DNA from: Deltaproteobacteria bacterium
GTDB taxonomy: Bacteria; Myxococcota_A; UBA796; SXON01
DNA: 64,000 nt
Direction of reading: 5' to 3'
Assembly (NCBI GenBank): GCA_014191855.1
Contig: BJHF01000007.1
Span: 1-64,000, forward strand
Shown: piece by piece, positions 1 through 9,334 of the stretch
Layout: the number at the start of each line of letters is the position of its first letter
Numbering within the stretch: the stretch's first letter is position 1
The notes under the pieces: generated by a model
The model's database searches: none
The model's input: the letters and a program-made list of their open reading frames with translations, nothing else
What the model was told of the DNA's origin: nothing
Made by a program: the position numbers and the translations under genes

Positions 1-1449
1 CGCGTCGGACAGGCTCTTCGCGCCCGCGCACACGGCTAGCACCTCCTCAAGCTGAACGCGGTCGAAGCGGTCGAGCGCCACCTCACCGAGCGCCACGGAG
101 ACTCGCGAGGCCGGCGCCGCCCCGCGCCAGTGCGCCCGTAGCCGCGCGACCTCCTCGTCCACCGTCGCGACGTCGATGCGACCTCCGGGGGCCAGCGTCG
201 CCATCCGGGTGATCGCCGCGTTCAGGTCACGAAAATTCGCCGCCCAGGTAGCCTCCGCCGAGGTAGCGAACGCGACGAAGCGCGCCCGGGCCTCCCGGTT
301 GAACCGCAGCTCGTTCCCTGTGCCTTGTCGCCACTTCTCCAGCTCGAAGTCGAGGTTCGGCTCCACGTCCTCCGGGCGGTCCCGCAGCCCGGGGAGGCGG
401 TACGTCCACAAGTCAATGCGCGCGAGCAGGTCTTCGCGGAACCGCCCCGCCCGCACCTCCTCCGTCAACGCGCGGTTCGTCCCTGCGATGAGCTGGAAGT
501 CGCTGGCCACCTCCTTGTCGCTCCCGACAGGCAGAAACCGCTTCTCCTCCAGCGCGCGCAGGAGCATGGCCTGCTCGTCGCGGCCGAGCTCGCCGATCTC
601 GTCGAGGAACAAACACCCTTTGTCGGCCGACATCAACAGCCCCGGTCGGGCGCGCTCCGCTCCGGTGAACGCCCCCTTCGCGTGGCCGAACAGCGTGCTC
701 ATCGCGGTGTCCCCGCGCAGCGTGGCGCAGTTCACCTCGACCAGCGGCCCGCTTAGCAGTCGCCGCGACCGCTTGAGCGCGTAGATCTGGCGCGCCAACT
801 GGGACTTCCCCGCGCCGGTGGGCCCCTGAAGCAGGATCGGCGCCCGCGTGGTGCCGGCGACCTTCTCGATCTGCTCGATCATCCGGTTGAACGCGGAGTT
901 GCGGGTGGCGATCCCCGACTTCAGCAGCCCCTGACCCTCCGTCTGGTCGGCCTTGAAGCGCGCGGCGAGGCGGTCGTAGCGGGCGAGGTCGAGGTCGATG
1001 ACGACGGGCGCGCTGGGGCGCTTTCGCACCGGCGGCGCGGTCTGGAGCAGCTTTCCGGGGAGGTGTCGCGACTCCGTGAGCAGGAACAAACAGATCTGCG
1101 CGACGTGGGAGCCGGTGGTGATGTGGACCAGATACTCCTCGTCCTCCGGTCGAAAAGCGTAGCTGCGTACGAAGTCGTGGAGCGCGCCGTACACCTCTTC
1201 GAAGTCCCACGGGTCGGTCATCTCCAGGGCGTGCAGCCGCACTTCGGTTTCGGGCGAGACGTGCCGCACATCGGCGGCGACGACCTCCGCCTGCGCCGCG
1301 TAGGACGGCGGATAGATCAGCTCCAAGCGCGTGATTGCGAGGTCTTGTGCCTCGAAGATCGAAACGGTGGGCCGCCAGCGCGTCCACCGGGCGGTACCCC
1401 CGGCCGTGTCGAGGTTCGTGCCGAGCAGCCCGAGGACAACCTTATCCAT
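1..1449 (-). CDS. rtcR: RtcR, sigma-54-dependent activator of the RNA repair operon (C-terminus cut by window edge)
   Basis: The frame is open from an ATG at 1449 to base 1, giving 483 codons; roughly the last 50 residues (the DNA-binding end) lie outside the window. The first ~180 residues match the RtcR N-terminal sensory (CARF-like) region, with an opening MDKVVLGLLGTN. The central AAA+ domain shows Walker A GPTGAGKS, the sigma-54 contact loop GAFTGA in GHAKGAFTGA, and Walker B GCLFLDEIGEL. It is divergent from rtcBA, separated by 119 bp that hold a sigma-54 promoter. In known systems RtcR is activated by RNA fragments and switches on rtcBA. Identity is secure from domain order plus context. 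Confidence 0.95.
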   Translation of the reverse strand, partial: MDKVVLGLLGTNLDTAGGTARWTRWRPTVSIFEAQDLAITRLELIYPPSYAAQAEVVAADVRHVSPETEVRLHALEMTDPWDFEEVYGALHDFVRSYAFRPEDEEYLVHITTGSHVAQICLFLLTESRHLPGKLLQTAPPVRKRPSAPVVIDLDLARYDRLAARFKADQTEGQGLLKSGIATRNSAFNRMIEQIEKVAGTTRAPILLQGPTGAGKSQLARQIYALKRSRRLLSGPLVEVNCATLRGDTAMSTLFGHAKGAFTGAERARPGLLMSADKGCLFLDEIGELGRDEQAMLLRALEEKRFLPVGSDKEVASDFQLIAGTNRALTEEVRAGRFREDLLARIDLWTYRLPGLRDRPEDVEPNLDFELEKWRQGTGNELRFNREARARFVAFATSAEATWAANFRDLNAAITRMATLAPGGRIDVATVDEEVARLRAHWRGAAPASRVSVALGEVALDRFDRVQLEEVLAVCAGAKSLSDA

Positions 1450-1530
1450 TGAGATAGAATACTCGCTGATGATATCGGAATCAACCCTCACCTCGGTTAG
1501 AAACGCCAGGTTCTCCGGTCGTCGCCGCCG

Positions 1531-1546
1531 TGGCACAGCTCGTGCA
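1531..1546 (+). promoter_or_regulatory. sigma-54 (-24/-12) promoter of rtcBA
   Basis: TGGCAC at 1531-1536 is followed, after five bases, by GTGCA at 1542-1546. The invariant GG (1532-1533) and GC (1544-1545) are exactly 12 bp apart, as required for sigma-54. The only departure in the -12 box is G for the first T. It lies 23 bp upstream of the rtcB start and between rtcB and the divergent sigma-54 activator gene, so assignment to rtcBA is strong. Confidence 0.85.
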
Positions 1547-1568
1547 ATAGCCCACCGCGGAGGTGCTC

Positions 1569-2780
<1,212 letters not shown>

Positions 2781-2784
2781 TGTC

Positions 2785-3765
2785 ATGATCCACATCGACG
2801 GGGCGATGGGCGAGGGCGGAGGCCAGGTGCTCCGCACCTCGTTGTCGCTCTCCATGGTCACGGGCCAGCCCGTCACCCTCACCAACATCCGCGCGGGCCG
2901 GGGCAAGCCTGGCCTTCTTCGGCAACATCTCACTTGCGTGAGGGCGGCGGCGGAGGTGTGCGCCGCCGCCCTCGAGGGCGACACCCTCGGCTCCGGCCGG
3001 GTGGTGTTCGCCCCGGGGGCGGTGCGCCCCGGCGCGTACCGCTTCGCCATCGGCTCCGCCGGCAGCACGAGCCTCGTCTTGCAGACGCTGTTACCGGCGT
3101 TGTTGCTGGCGGAGGCGCCGTCCGAGATCACGGTCGAGGGCGGCACCCACAACAGCGCGGCGCCTCCGTTCCCGTTCTTGCGGGGGGTGTTTGCGCCTCA
3201 CGTGGGGCTGGAATTGGCGCTGGAACGCTGGGGCTTCTACCCGGCGGGCGGGGGGGCGATCCGGGCGACCATCACGCCCGGGCGCTACCCCATCGATCGC
3301 GTGGAGCGGGGCCCGATCCTCGAGGTTCACGCACACGCCGCCATCTCCGGCATCTCCCACCGCATCGGCCACGGCGCGTTGGGCGCGTTCAAGCACGCGC
3401 TGGACCTGGATCGGGAGCACATCCACTTCCACCAAGTGCCGGACCCGGTTGGGCCGGGCTTCGTGGCGTGGATCGAGGCGAAGTTCGCGGGGGGCACGGA
3501 GGTGTTCACCGCGTTCGGGGAGCGTCGGCGCGCGGAGGACGTCGCCGAGATCGCCCTGGCGGAATTCGCGGCGTGGAAGGCGCTGGACGTGCCGGTGGGG
3601 GAGCACCTCGCGGACCAGCTCCTGATCCCGCTGGCGTTGTTCGGCGGGCGGTTCCGCACGGGATCGCTTTCGCTGCATGCCCAGACAAACCTTGCGGTGA
3701 TCGAGCGGTTCTTGCCGGGGCGGTTGCGCGTGGGGGAGGGCGGGCTGGTGAGCGGGGAGCGGTGA
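2785..3765 (+). CDS. rtcA: RtcA, RNA 3'-terminal phosphate cyclase
   Basis: A 326-residue ATP-dependent cyclase that converts RNA 3'-phosphates to 2',3'-cyclic phosphates, a substrate form for RtcB. It opens with the family hallmark IDGAMGEGGGQVLRTSLSLS, then carries RAGRGKPGLLRQHL. Near the C-terminus the motif SLHAQTNLAVIERF places the predicted AMP-accepting His at residue 298. EHLADQLLIPLAL precedes it. Four bases separate it from rtcB, so it is co-transcribed and presumably under RtcR/sigma-54 control. Confidence 0.96.
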   Translation: MIHIDGAMGEGGGQVLRTSLSLSMVTGQPVTLTNIRAGRGKPGLLRQHLTCVRAAAEVCAAALEGDTLGSGRVVFAPGAVRPGAYRFAIGSAGSTSLVLQTLLPALLLAEAPSEITVEGGTHNSAAPPFPFLRGVFAPHVGLELALERWGFYPAGGGAIRATITPGRYPIDRVERGPILEVHAHAAISGISHRIGHGALGAFKHALDLDREHIHFHQVPDPVGPGFVAWIEAKFAGGTEVFTAFGERRRAEDVAEIALAEFAAWKALDVPVGEHLADQLLIPLALFGGRFRTGSLSLHAQTNLAVIERFLPGRLRVGEGGLVSGER

Positions 3766-3773
3766 GGGTTGGG

Positions 3774-3793
3774 GCGGGGGCTCCCGCCCCCGC
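3774..3793. terminator. GC hairpin between convergent genes
   Basis: GCGGGGGC at 3774-3781 and GCCCCCGC at 3786-3793 form an 8-bp perfect stem with a TCCC loop, just after the rtcA stop and before the 3' end of the convergent gene at 3847. There is no U-run, so termination activity is uncertain; a structural stop for both converging transcripts is the simplest reading. Confidence 0.4.
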
Positions 3794-3846
3794 AACGCCC
3801 CCGGGTGGGTAGCGGTTCGGGGTGGGCGCCGATCGGCGGCACAATT

Positions 3847-5034
3847 TCAGCCGCTGCCGGGGCCCACGCGCTCGCGCCTACCGCCAACCGTTTGCGCCAG
3901 CCCGAACGCGAGTAGCGCGATTCCCGGCGCGGTCGCGCAGCCGGGGAGATCCTCGGTCTCGGCGTCCCCATCGACGCAGTCCGCGTCCACGCCGTCGCCC
4001 GCCTCGTCGAACCGGCCGGGAAATGCCTGGGCGTCGTCGTCGTCGCAGTCGTCGCCGCCGCAGGTGAGGGCGTCGTGTCCGTCGTGATCGGCGTCGGTGT
4101 TGTCGAGGCCGTCGCAGTCCTGATCGACGCCGTCGCAGAGCTGTTCGGTGGCGTAGGGGTTGATGCCGGGGTTGTCATCGTTGCAGTCGGGACCTCCATC
4201 GTCCAGGCTGGCGTAGCCGTCGTGGTCGTGGTCGGGTGGGCCACAGGGGCCCACAAGCGGGTCGTCAGGGTAGGGGTCGTCTTCGTCCGCGTACAGGTCG
4301 CCGTCGGAATCGGGACCCAGGCGCGCCCAGGTGGTTCCGTCGACCGGAAACGCATCCGGAGCGCCGCCAATCACGGCGACGCTATTCGGGCCGCAAAGCC
4401 CGTACACCGCGACCGCGCCCGCGTCCGTCAAGACCTCGGTTCCCCGATCATCCCATTCGTCGCGGGGCGCGGTTGAGTCGCGGACGGCCCAGGTGCACCC
4501 CTCGCCTTCGCGCTCCAGCTCCATAGTCAAGGTCGAACGTTCATCCAGAACGAAGCTGCCGCTTCCGGAGAAGCGTGCGTCCGTGCCGCCCTCCCAGCGC
4601 AGGAAATGGCTCCGGGTGTCGCTCGCGAGCTCGCAATTGTCGATCTCGAAGTCGATGAACCGGGTGCCCTCGAGCACGGTGACACCCGGCTCCCCGCCTG
4701 GCGCGTTCAGGCGCACCCGCTGGACCTCGATGCCGACGACGGCGTCGCACCCGGCGGCCCCGTCCCATTGGGTATCGCTCTGTTCCCAGGTTTCGAGGTC
4801 GAGTGTGGCGCCGCCGGGCAACGTGCAGGCCTCAACCGTGCATTCGTTCCAGGTTGAGCACCCGCACGTCTCGGCCGCGTAGAAGTCCTCGATCACGGCA
4901 AGCCAGGCCGCCGCCAGCTCGGGTCCGTCCATAACCGCATACGGTCTCAGCGACTCTGGCTCCAGCTCCGTCGGGCAGGTGAGCGCCGTCGCGACGTCGT
5001 CGGCCCGCGCTGTCATCGTGACCAGCAACAACAT
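3847..5034 (-). CDS. secreted MopE-type metal-binding repeat protein with MYXO-CTERM-like tail
   Basis: A 395-residue protein. The start is the ATG at 5034, giving MLLLVTMTARADD, a short signal peptide preceded by GGAGG; an upstream in-frame ATG at 5124 would add an unlikely Arg/Gly-rich leader. Residues ~40-265 form a Cys-containing ectodomain of no recognised family (CGCSTWNECTVEACTL). From ~270 come Asp-rich MopE units (DSDGDLYADEDD, CDGVDQDCDGLDNTDADHDG). The end, PGCATAPGIALLAFGLA plus an Arg pair, resembles the MYXO-CTERM surface anchor. A -10-like TATGGT lies ~25 bp upstream. Function beyond a likely Ca-binding cell-surface protein is unknown. Confidence 0.75.
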   Translation of the reverse strand: MLLLVTMTARADDVATALTCPTELEPESLRPYAVMDGPELAAAWLAVIEDFYAAETCGCSTWNECTVEACTLPGGATLDLETWEQSDTQWDGAAGCDAVVGIEVQRVRLNAPGGEPGVTVLEGTRFIDFEIDNCELASDTRSHFLRWEGGTDARFSGSGSFVLDERSTLTMELEREGEGCTWAVRDSTAPRDEWDDRGTEVLTDAGAVAVYGLCGPNSVAVIGGAPDAFPVDGTTWARLGPDSDGDLYADEDDPYPDDPLVGPCGPPDHDHDGYASLDDGGPDCNDDNPGINPYATEQLCDGVDQDCDGLDNTDADHDGHDALTCGGDDCDDDDAQAFPGRFDEAGDGVDADCVDGDAETEDLPGCATAPGIALLAFGLAQTVGGRRERVGPGSG

Positions 5035-5063
5035 CCGCCCTCCCCACCGACCATACCCCCGAT

Positions 5064-5140
5064 CGCGCCGCGGTGCGCCGCGACCTGCGCCTGACCACGG
5101 GACCGGGCCGCGCGCACCGCCCATGGTAGGATCGCCGATG
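5064..5140 (+). repeat. 77-bp promoter/start region, copy A (near-duplicate of 5961-6039)
   Basis: The stretch 5064-5140 aligns almost throughout with 5961-6039. The last part, from GGGCCGCGCGCACC through the -10-like TAGGAT (5127-5132) to the start codon region, is nearly identical, while the middle has drifted. In copy B this sequence leads straight into the LRR lipoprotein ATG. Copy A leads into an ATG at 5138 that is immediately followed by a palindromic repeat and a decayed gene. This supports a duplicated promoter plus start region. Confidence 0.7.
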
Positions 5141-5823
5141 AAAGGGGTCAGGGTGTTGCCATTGCGATTCAGTTGAATCGCAATGGCAACACCCTGACCC
5201 CTTCGGGCGAAACCACGACCATCCCCGTGGACCGGCAGCTTGTGGGCGGGTTCGCCTATTGCGCAGGGGTGGGCCTCGACGACGATTGGGAGGCGACGCC
5301 ACGGCGCGGGGAACTGCCGGCGTAGAAGCTGTTGGCGTACTCGGGACCTTGCGCGGGAGAGCTGCTTTCTGGCGAGGAATGGGCGTGTGTCCCTGGGGGC
5401 ACGGACTGGGCCTACCCGATCACGATCGGGCTCGAATACGAAGATGCGGACGCTGACGGCTTCGCTTCATGGGAGGATTGTGACGACGCCGATGCCGAGT
5501 TGGGCAGCGACCGGATGTGGTGGCCCGACGGCGACGGGGACGGCGTTGGCGGGGATTCCGGCTTCCAGTTCAACTGTGCCGACCCCGGCCCCGGGTGGTC
5601 TGAGCGCAGCGACGACTGCAACGATGCCGACTTCTTCGCCGCGGAGCCCGGCTCGCCGCTTTGCCCTTCGGGCGGAAGCGGCGGTGTGCAGGTGACGTGC
5701 TGCGAGGTAAGTGCGGCCTGCGTGGTTGGGCCGGTTTGCTGGGCGTTCCGGCGGCGTCGGCGTGGCGGCCCCGACTCTCGTTGCGCATTGGGTGGCAGTT
5801 CCCCACCCCGGCAACGAGAGTAA
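5138..5823 (+). pseudogene. decayed MopE-type surface protein gene, interrupted by a palindrome and an amber codon
   Basis: The duplicated promoter region leads to an ATG at 5138, but that frame stops after 12 codons inside the palindrome at 5142-5203. From the palindrome on, another frame reads VDRQLVGGFAYCAGVGLDDD, meets TAG at 5323-5325, and continues without shift to 5823. The continuation carries LEYEDADADGFASWEDCDDAD and SDDCNDADFF, typical MopE-like Asp/Cys units, then a Cys/Arg-rich end. The part after the TAG could be expressed from TTG at 5332. Decay by insertion plus nonsense mutation is the preferred reading; assembly error is possible. Confidence 0.6.
5142..5203. repeat. REP-like long palindrome, copy 1
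   Basis: A 29-bp perfect inverted repeat (arms 5142-5170 and 5175-5203) with the 4-base loop AGTT. The arm reads GGGGTCAGGGTGTTGCCATT and continues GCGATTC. A second copy with the same arm sequence, a few mismatches and a 4-base AGTC loop lies at 49921-49976. Perfect arms, dispersal and position at 5' ends of genes fit a REP/RAYT-type or MITE-like element. No transposase is present in the window. Confidence 0.85.
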
Positions 5824-5946
5824 AACCCGCCGCGAAGCTCTCTCTGCGGGGGGGGGTGAGGCCTCACCCCCCCGTCAACGAGAGAAAAACGGCGATTTCA
5901 CTCTCCTTGCTCATGGGGTGGCCGGCCACCCTCCCAGCAACGAGAC
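5775..5946. repeat. intergenic motif array A (GCAACGAGAG word)
   Basis: The word GCAACGAGAG occurs inverted at 5775-5784, direct at 5811-5820, as TCAACGAGAG at 5875-5884 and as GCAACGAGAC at 5937-5946. Direct copies are ~63 bp apart. Two are followed by AAAAC-type A-runs. The first two copies can pair as an 11-bp stem. Spacers are GC-rich and unrelated. The region contains no convincing gene of its own; it overlaps the tail of the decayed gene. Confidence 0.6.
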
Positions 5947-5960
5947 CGGCCCCCCCTGCC

Positions 5961-6039
5961 CGCGCCGCGGTGCGCCGCCACGCCCGCCTGACGAACGCAA
6001 AAGGGCCGCGCGCACCGCCCATGGTAGGATCGCCCCATG
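5961..6039 (+). promoter_or_regulatory. promoter/start region copy B with TAGGAT -10 box, near-leaderless
   Basis: This is the second copy of the 5064-5140 duplication. TAGGAT at 6025-6030 is 6 bp upstream of the ATG at 6037, so initiation 6-8 bp downstream of the -10 would yield an almost leaderless mRNA. No clear -35 or Shine-Dalgarno sequence is visible. Confidence 0.5.
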
Positions 6040-7740
6040 CTTCTCGTGCTCCTTGCAGCCTGCGCCGGCGATCCCAGCGGGTCTGACGTCGTGGCGGATG
6101 CACCCGACACCGCCACGCCCTGCACCGGCGCCGAGCTGCCTTACGACGGCGTCGACAACGACTGCGATCCGGCCACGCCCGACGATGATTTGGACGGGGA
6201 CGGACTGCTCTCGGCCGAAGATTGCGACGACGCCAACGCGGCGATCGGCGCATCGGAAGTGCCCTACGACGGCGTCGACAACGATTGCGACCCGACGACG
6301 CCCGACGACGATCTCGACGGCGACGGGTTCGTGGCCGCCGAGGACTGCGACGACGACAACGCGACCTTCGGCGGCCCAGAAGTGCCTTACGACGGCGTCG
6401 ACAACGACTGCGATCCGTCCACGCCCGACGACGATCTCGACGGCGACGGCTTTGTGGCCGCGGAGGACTGTGACGACGCCGACGGCTCCGCCTGGAAGGA
6501 CGGGGCCTGGCCGGGCAGCGTGGAAACCAAGGATCTCGAAGCCTTCTGCGATGGGTACTGCACGATGGAGGTCGAGGGCCATGTTTGGATCACCCTCAGC
6601 GACGGCACCGACCTCGCGGACTTGCGTTGCGTGACGACGGTCGCTGGCGGTGTAGAGATTTCAGAGAACGCTTGGATCACGTCCGTGGCGGGCCTCGCCT
6701 CGCTCGTGAGCGTCGGCGGGACGCTCCAGATCTCGCGAAACGGGGGTTTGACCTCGCTCGACGGCCTGGAGTCCCTTCGCTCCGTCGATGGCCTCATGAT
6801 CTTCGACCAGCCGACGCTCAGCTCGGTCGCCGCCCTGGCCGGACTCACCGAGATTTCGGACAGCGTGTGGCTCTCCGAGACTGCGATCGTGGACCTCGAC
6901 GGGCTTCAGGGCGTCACTTCGCTGTACAACCTCACGCTTGACGAGAACCCCTCCCTCACCAGCCTCGCCGGCCTGGAGAACCTCACGGAGATCGGCCACG
7001 ACCTCGTGGTGACCAACAACCGCTGGCTTACCTCGATGGAGGCGCTCGGCGCCGTCACCTCGGTCGGCGCCGGCGTGACCTTGTCGGGCAACAGCCGGCT
7101 GACCTCGCTGGCCGGGCTGGGGTCGATCACCCGTGTGCCGTTGCTGTTCGTAAAGCAGCATCCCGCGCTCACGTCGCTGGACGGCTTGGCCGGGCTCGTG
7201 GAAGTGGGCTGGATGGAACTGGAGAACAACGAGAGCGTGACGACGCTGGCCCCCCTGGCCGCCCTGGGCACGATCGCGGAGGACCTGACGATCACCCAGA
7301 TGGCGGGCCTCTCGTCGCTCGACGGGCTCCAGGGCTTGACCACGGTGCCCGGAAACCTGACGCTCCGCCAAAACGGGGGGCTCCGGACGTTGGAGGGGCT
7401 CGACAATCTCACGTCGGTGGGCGGAGACCTCGCCATCGCCGACAACGGGATCCTGGAATCGCTCGTGCACCTCGCTGCGCTGAGCTCTGTGGGCGGCAAC
7501 ATGGAGATCTCGGGGTCCAGCCTGGCAAACCTTGAAGGGCTCGAGGCGTTGGGCAGCATCTGGCTCAACCTCGCCATCGATCGGAACATCTTGCTTCGGG
7601 ACCTCCGCGATCTGTACGGGCTCACCCGCGCCCGCGACGTTGCCATCCGCGACAACACCGGCCTGGGGGACGAGACGGCAGAGGCGCTTGTCGCCGAGAT
7701 CGACTCCGTCACCGGGAGGATCGACATCAGTGGGAACTGA
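6037..7740 (+). CDS. LRR lipoprotein with N-terminal MopE repeats
   Basis: A 567-residue outer-surface lipoprotein. MLLVLLAACAG gives a short signal with lipobox LAAC. Residues ~25-160 hold three near-identical MopE-type units (VPYDGVDNDCDPTTPDDDLD, then DGDGFVAAEDCDDDN), likely Ca-binding. Residues ~180-567 are irregular leucine-rich repeats of the receptor-L-domain/bacterial type, with recurring TSLAGLxxLTxIGxxLxxxxN and SSLDGLQGLTTV. It heads a three-gene operon: the next start codon (7730) overlaps its end by 11 bp. A binding or recognition role at the surface is inferred; no enzymatic motif is seen. Confidence 0.85.
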   Translation: MLLVLLAACAGDPSGSDVVADAPDTATPCTGAELPYDGVDNDCDPATPDDDLDGDGLLSAEDCDDANAAIGASEVPYDGVDNDCDPTTPDDDLDGDGFVAAEDCDDDNATFGGPEVPYDGVDNDCDPSTPDDDLDGDGFVAAEDCDDADGSAWKDGAWPGSVETKDLEAFCDGYCTMEVEGHVWITLSDGTDLADLRCVTTVAGGVEISENAWITSVAGLASLVSVGGTLQISRNGGLTSLDGLESLRSVDGLMIFDQPTLSSVAALAGLTEISDSVWLSETAIVDLDGLQGVTSLYNLTLDENPSLTSLAGLENLTEIGHDLVVTNNRWLTSMEALGAVTSVGAGVTLSGNSRLTSLAGLGSITRVPLLFVKQHPALTSLDGLAGLVEVGWMELENNESVTTLAPLAALGTIAEDLTITQMAGLSSLDGLQGLTTVPGNLTLRQNGGLRTLEGLDNLTSVGGDLAIADNGILESLVHLAALSSVGGNMEISGSSLANLEGLEALGSIWLNLAIDRNILLRDLRDLYGLTRARDVAIRDNTGLGDETAEALVAEIDSVTGRIDISGN

Positions 7741-8416
7741 GCTCGACCCCGTCCGCCACGAATGGTCCCGCCGCGTCGTCGCCGAATACCGCTCGGCGGC
7801 GCACACGCACGAACTGGTGGGCTGGCTCATCGAGATGGGTGCTTCGCCGGATCTGATTCGCGAGGGGCTCCGCATCGTGGACGACGAGCTCGCGCATGCA
7901 GAGGGCAGCGCCGAGGTGCTGGCGCTCGCCGGCGGCGCCATCGCCGAGCCCGTGCCCCGCGACGCGCTGCGCCTCCCGCGAACGGAGCCGATCGAAAGCG
8001 CCGTTCTGCGTTGGAACCTGGAGCTGTTCTGCCTCGGGGAAACCGCTGCGGTCCCACTTTTCCGGCGCATGCTCCGGGGCACCACGCAGCCACACGCGCA
8101 CCGACTCCTCCGGAGGATCGTCGCCGACGAAGCGCGTCATCGCGACTTCGGGTGGGCGCTGCTGGACAGCCTGCTCGCGGGCCCCTGGCGCGGCCCGGCC
8201 CGCATCGAGCTCGCCGCGGCGCTCCCTGGCGCGCTCGCCAGGATCAAGCTGGCGTACGGCGGCGAGTCCTCGTTCATCTCGCCCGAGTGCCGGGCCTGGG
8301 GCTTGCTCGCCCCGGCCGAGTACGGCGAAGAGCTGCGGAAGGTGGAGCGGACGTGGTGGAAGCCGCGCTTCGGCGCGCGGCTCCCCGCCGTTGGGCGTGG
8401 TACCCTCCCCGTGTGA
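7730..8416 (+). CDS. ferritin-like (diiron-type) protein
   Basis: A 228-residue soluble protein. The GTG start at 7730 has GGGAGG 10 bp upstream and overlaps the preceding stop. The sequence is helical with a ferritin-like iron-ligand pattern: an early Glu in VVAEYRSAAH, then E53-L-A-H56 in VDDELAHAEG, a Glu in LFCLGETAAVPLF, and E-A-R-H in VADEARHRDFGW. Two ExxH motifs with intervening Glu residues are the diagnostic feature of ferritin/R2/AurF-type diiron folds. Substrate is unknown; an N- or C-oxygenase or iron-handling role are both possible. It is translationally coupled to both neighbours. Confidence 0.75.
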   Translation: MGTELDPVRHEWSRRVVAEYRSAAHTHELVGWLIEMGASPDLIREGLRIVDDELAHAEGSAEVLALAGGAIAEPVPRDALRLPRTEPIESAVLRWNLELFCLGETAAVPLFRRMLRGTTQPHAHRLLRRIVADEARHRDFGWALLDSLLAGPWRGPARIELAAALPGALARIKLAYGGESSFISPECRAWGLLAPAEYGEELRKVERTWWKPRFGARLPAVGRGTLPV

Positions 8417-8952
8417 AACGCACCCATCGCCCCGGCATCCTCCTCACCGTGAGCGCCATGGCGGGTAGCCTTGGATGTACGGGCATGATCGAGCGCGTCA
8501 CCGGACCGCGCACCACGAGCAACCCGCCCCCGTACGAGGCCACCTTCCCCAAGCCGCCGTTCTTCGAGCACCAGCCGCTGGAGGCGAGGGACGGCGCGAG
8601 CCGCCAGATCAACCACGGCGGCGGGAAGTGCTGGGTTGACCTGCCATTTGAGACGACCCCGACGTCGTGGCAGCCGCCACCGACCGAAGAAGTGCCGTGC
8701 CCCGCGGAGATCTCGACGGACCCGGCGTACACCCAGTGCGAATACGGCGAAGTGCACCTCAAGGCGCTGGGTCCGCCTGCCGAGTGCGAGTGCTACTTCA
8801 TGGGCAATCCGCCGCCACCTTCGAAGGACATCGCGTGCCCGACGGTGGCGTTCCCGAGCCTCGCGGACGTGCCCCAAACGGTGCCCGAGGTGCCGAGGGC
8901 TCCGGAGTCGATCCAGCCGCCGGGGCGGAACCCGCCGGCGCATCCGGACTGA
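8413..8952 (+). CDS. small Cys/Pro-rich lipoprotein
   Basis: 179 residues starting at GTG 8413, which overlaps the previous stop as GTGA. The N-terminus (KRTHRPGILLTVSAMAGSLGC) is a lipoprotein signal with lipobox SLGC at about residue 21. The mature part has scattered Cys pairs (GGKCWVDLP, EEVPCPAEI, TQCEYGEV, PAECECYFMG) and a Pro-rich C-terminus. No family is recognised. Tight coupling to the ferritin-like protein and the LRR lipoprotein suggests the three act together at the cell envelope. Confidence 0.75.
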   Translation: MKRTHRPGILLTVSAMAGSLGCTGMIERVTGPRTTSNPPPYEATFPKPPFFEHQPLEARDGASRQINHGGGKCWVDLPFETTPTSWQPPPTEEVPCPAEISTDPAYTQCEYGEVHLKALGPPAECECYFMGNPPPPSKDIACPTVAFPSLADVPQTVPEVPRAPESIQPPGRNPPAHPD

Positions 8953-8962
8953 GGCTACCCGC

Positions 8963-9301
8963 TCAGTACATCATCCCGGTCCGCATCATCCGCACACCAT
9001 CTACATACACCGGCATGTTCTGGGCCAATTCGTCGCGAAACCACGCCTGCGCGATCGGCGACGACGCGGGGACGGCGCCCGGAACCAGGAAGGCGGTGTC
9101 GGCCACGCCGTGCGGGCTCGACAGGTCGAAGAGCAGGGTGGAGGTGCCGGCGACGACGCGCGGCGCGTCCTTCGGTAGATCCCACGCGCAGCCACGAGGG
9201 CCGGCGATCGCGATGGTGGTGCCATCGGGCTTGGTGCTCACGACGACGTGGCTCGGGGGTTCACAGGCGAACGCGGCGGAAACGAGGAGGAGCGTGATCA
9301 T
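8963..9301 (-). CDS. small secreted protein of unknown function
   Basis: 112 residues, with a very short hydrophobic leader MITLLLVSAAFACEPP that could be cleaved as Sec or, at AFAC, as a lipoprotein signal. The body is beta-rich in appearance (HVVVSTKPDGTTIAIAGPRG, TSTLLFDLSS) and ends PVYVDGVRMMRTGMMY. GGGCGG directly precedes the ATG. The gene is convergent with the operon ending at 8952 (10-bp gap). No recognised family. Confidence 0.65.
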   Translation of the reverse strand: MITLLLVSAAFACEPPSHVVVSTKPDGTTIAIAGPRGCAWDLPKDAPRVVAGTSTLLFDLSSPHGVADTAFLVPGAVPASSPIAQAWFRDELAQNMPVYVDGVRMMRTGMMY

Positions 9302-9334
9302 CCGCCCACGATACCGGAAGAACGCCCAAACGCC

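Noticed and set aside
413-1387. 324-codon minus-strand frame overlapping rtcR
   Set aside because: It is out of frame with the clear RtcR motifs and has Arg/Ala-rich non-protein-like sequence.
5775-5946. Possible CRISPR array
   Set aside because: Repeated words are only ~10 bases, occur in both orientations, have uneven spacers, and no cas genes are present.
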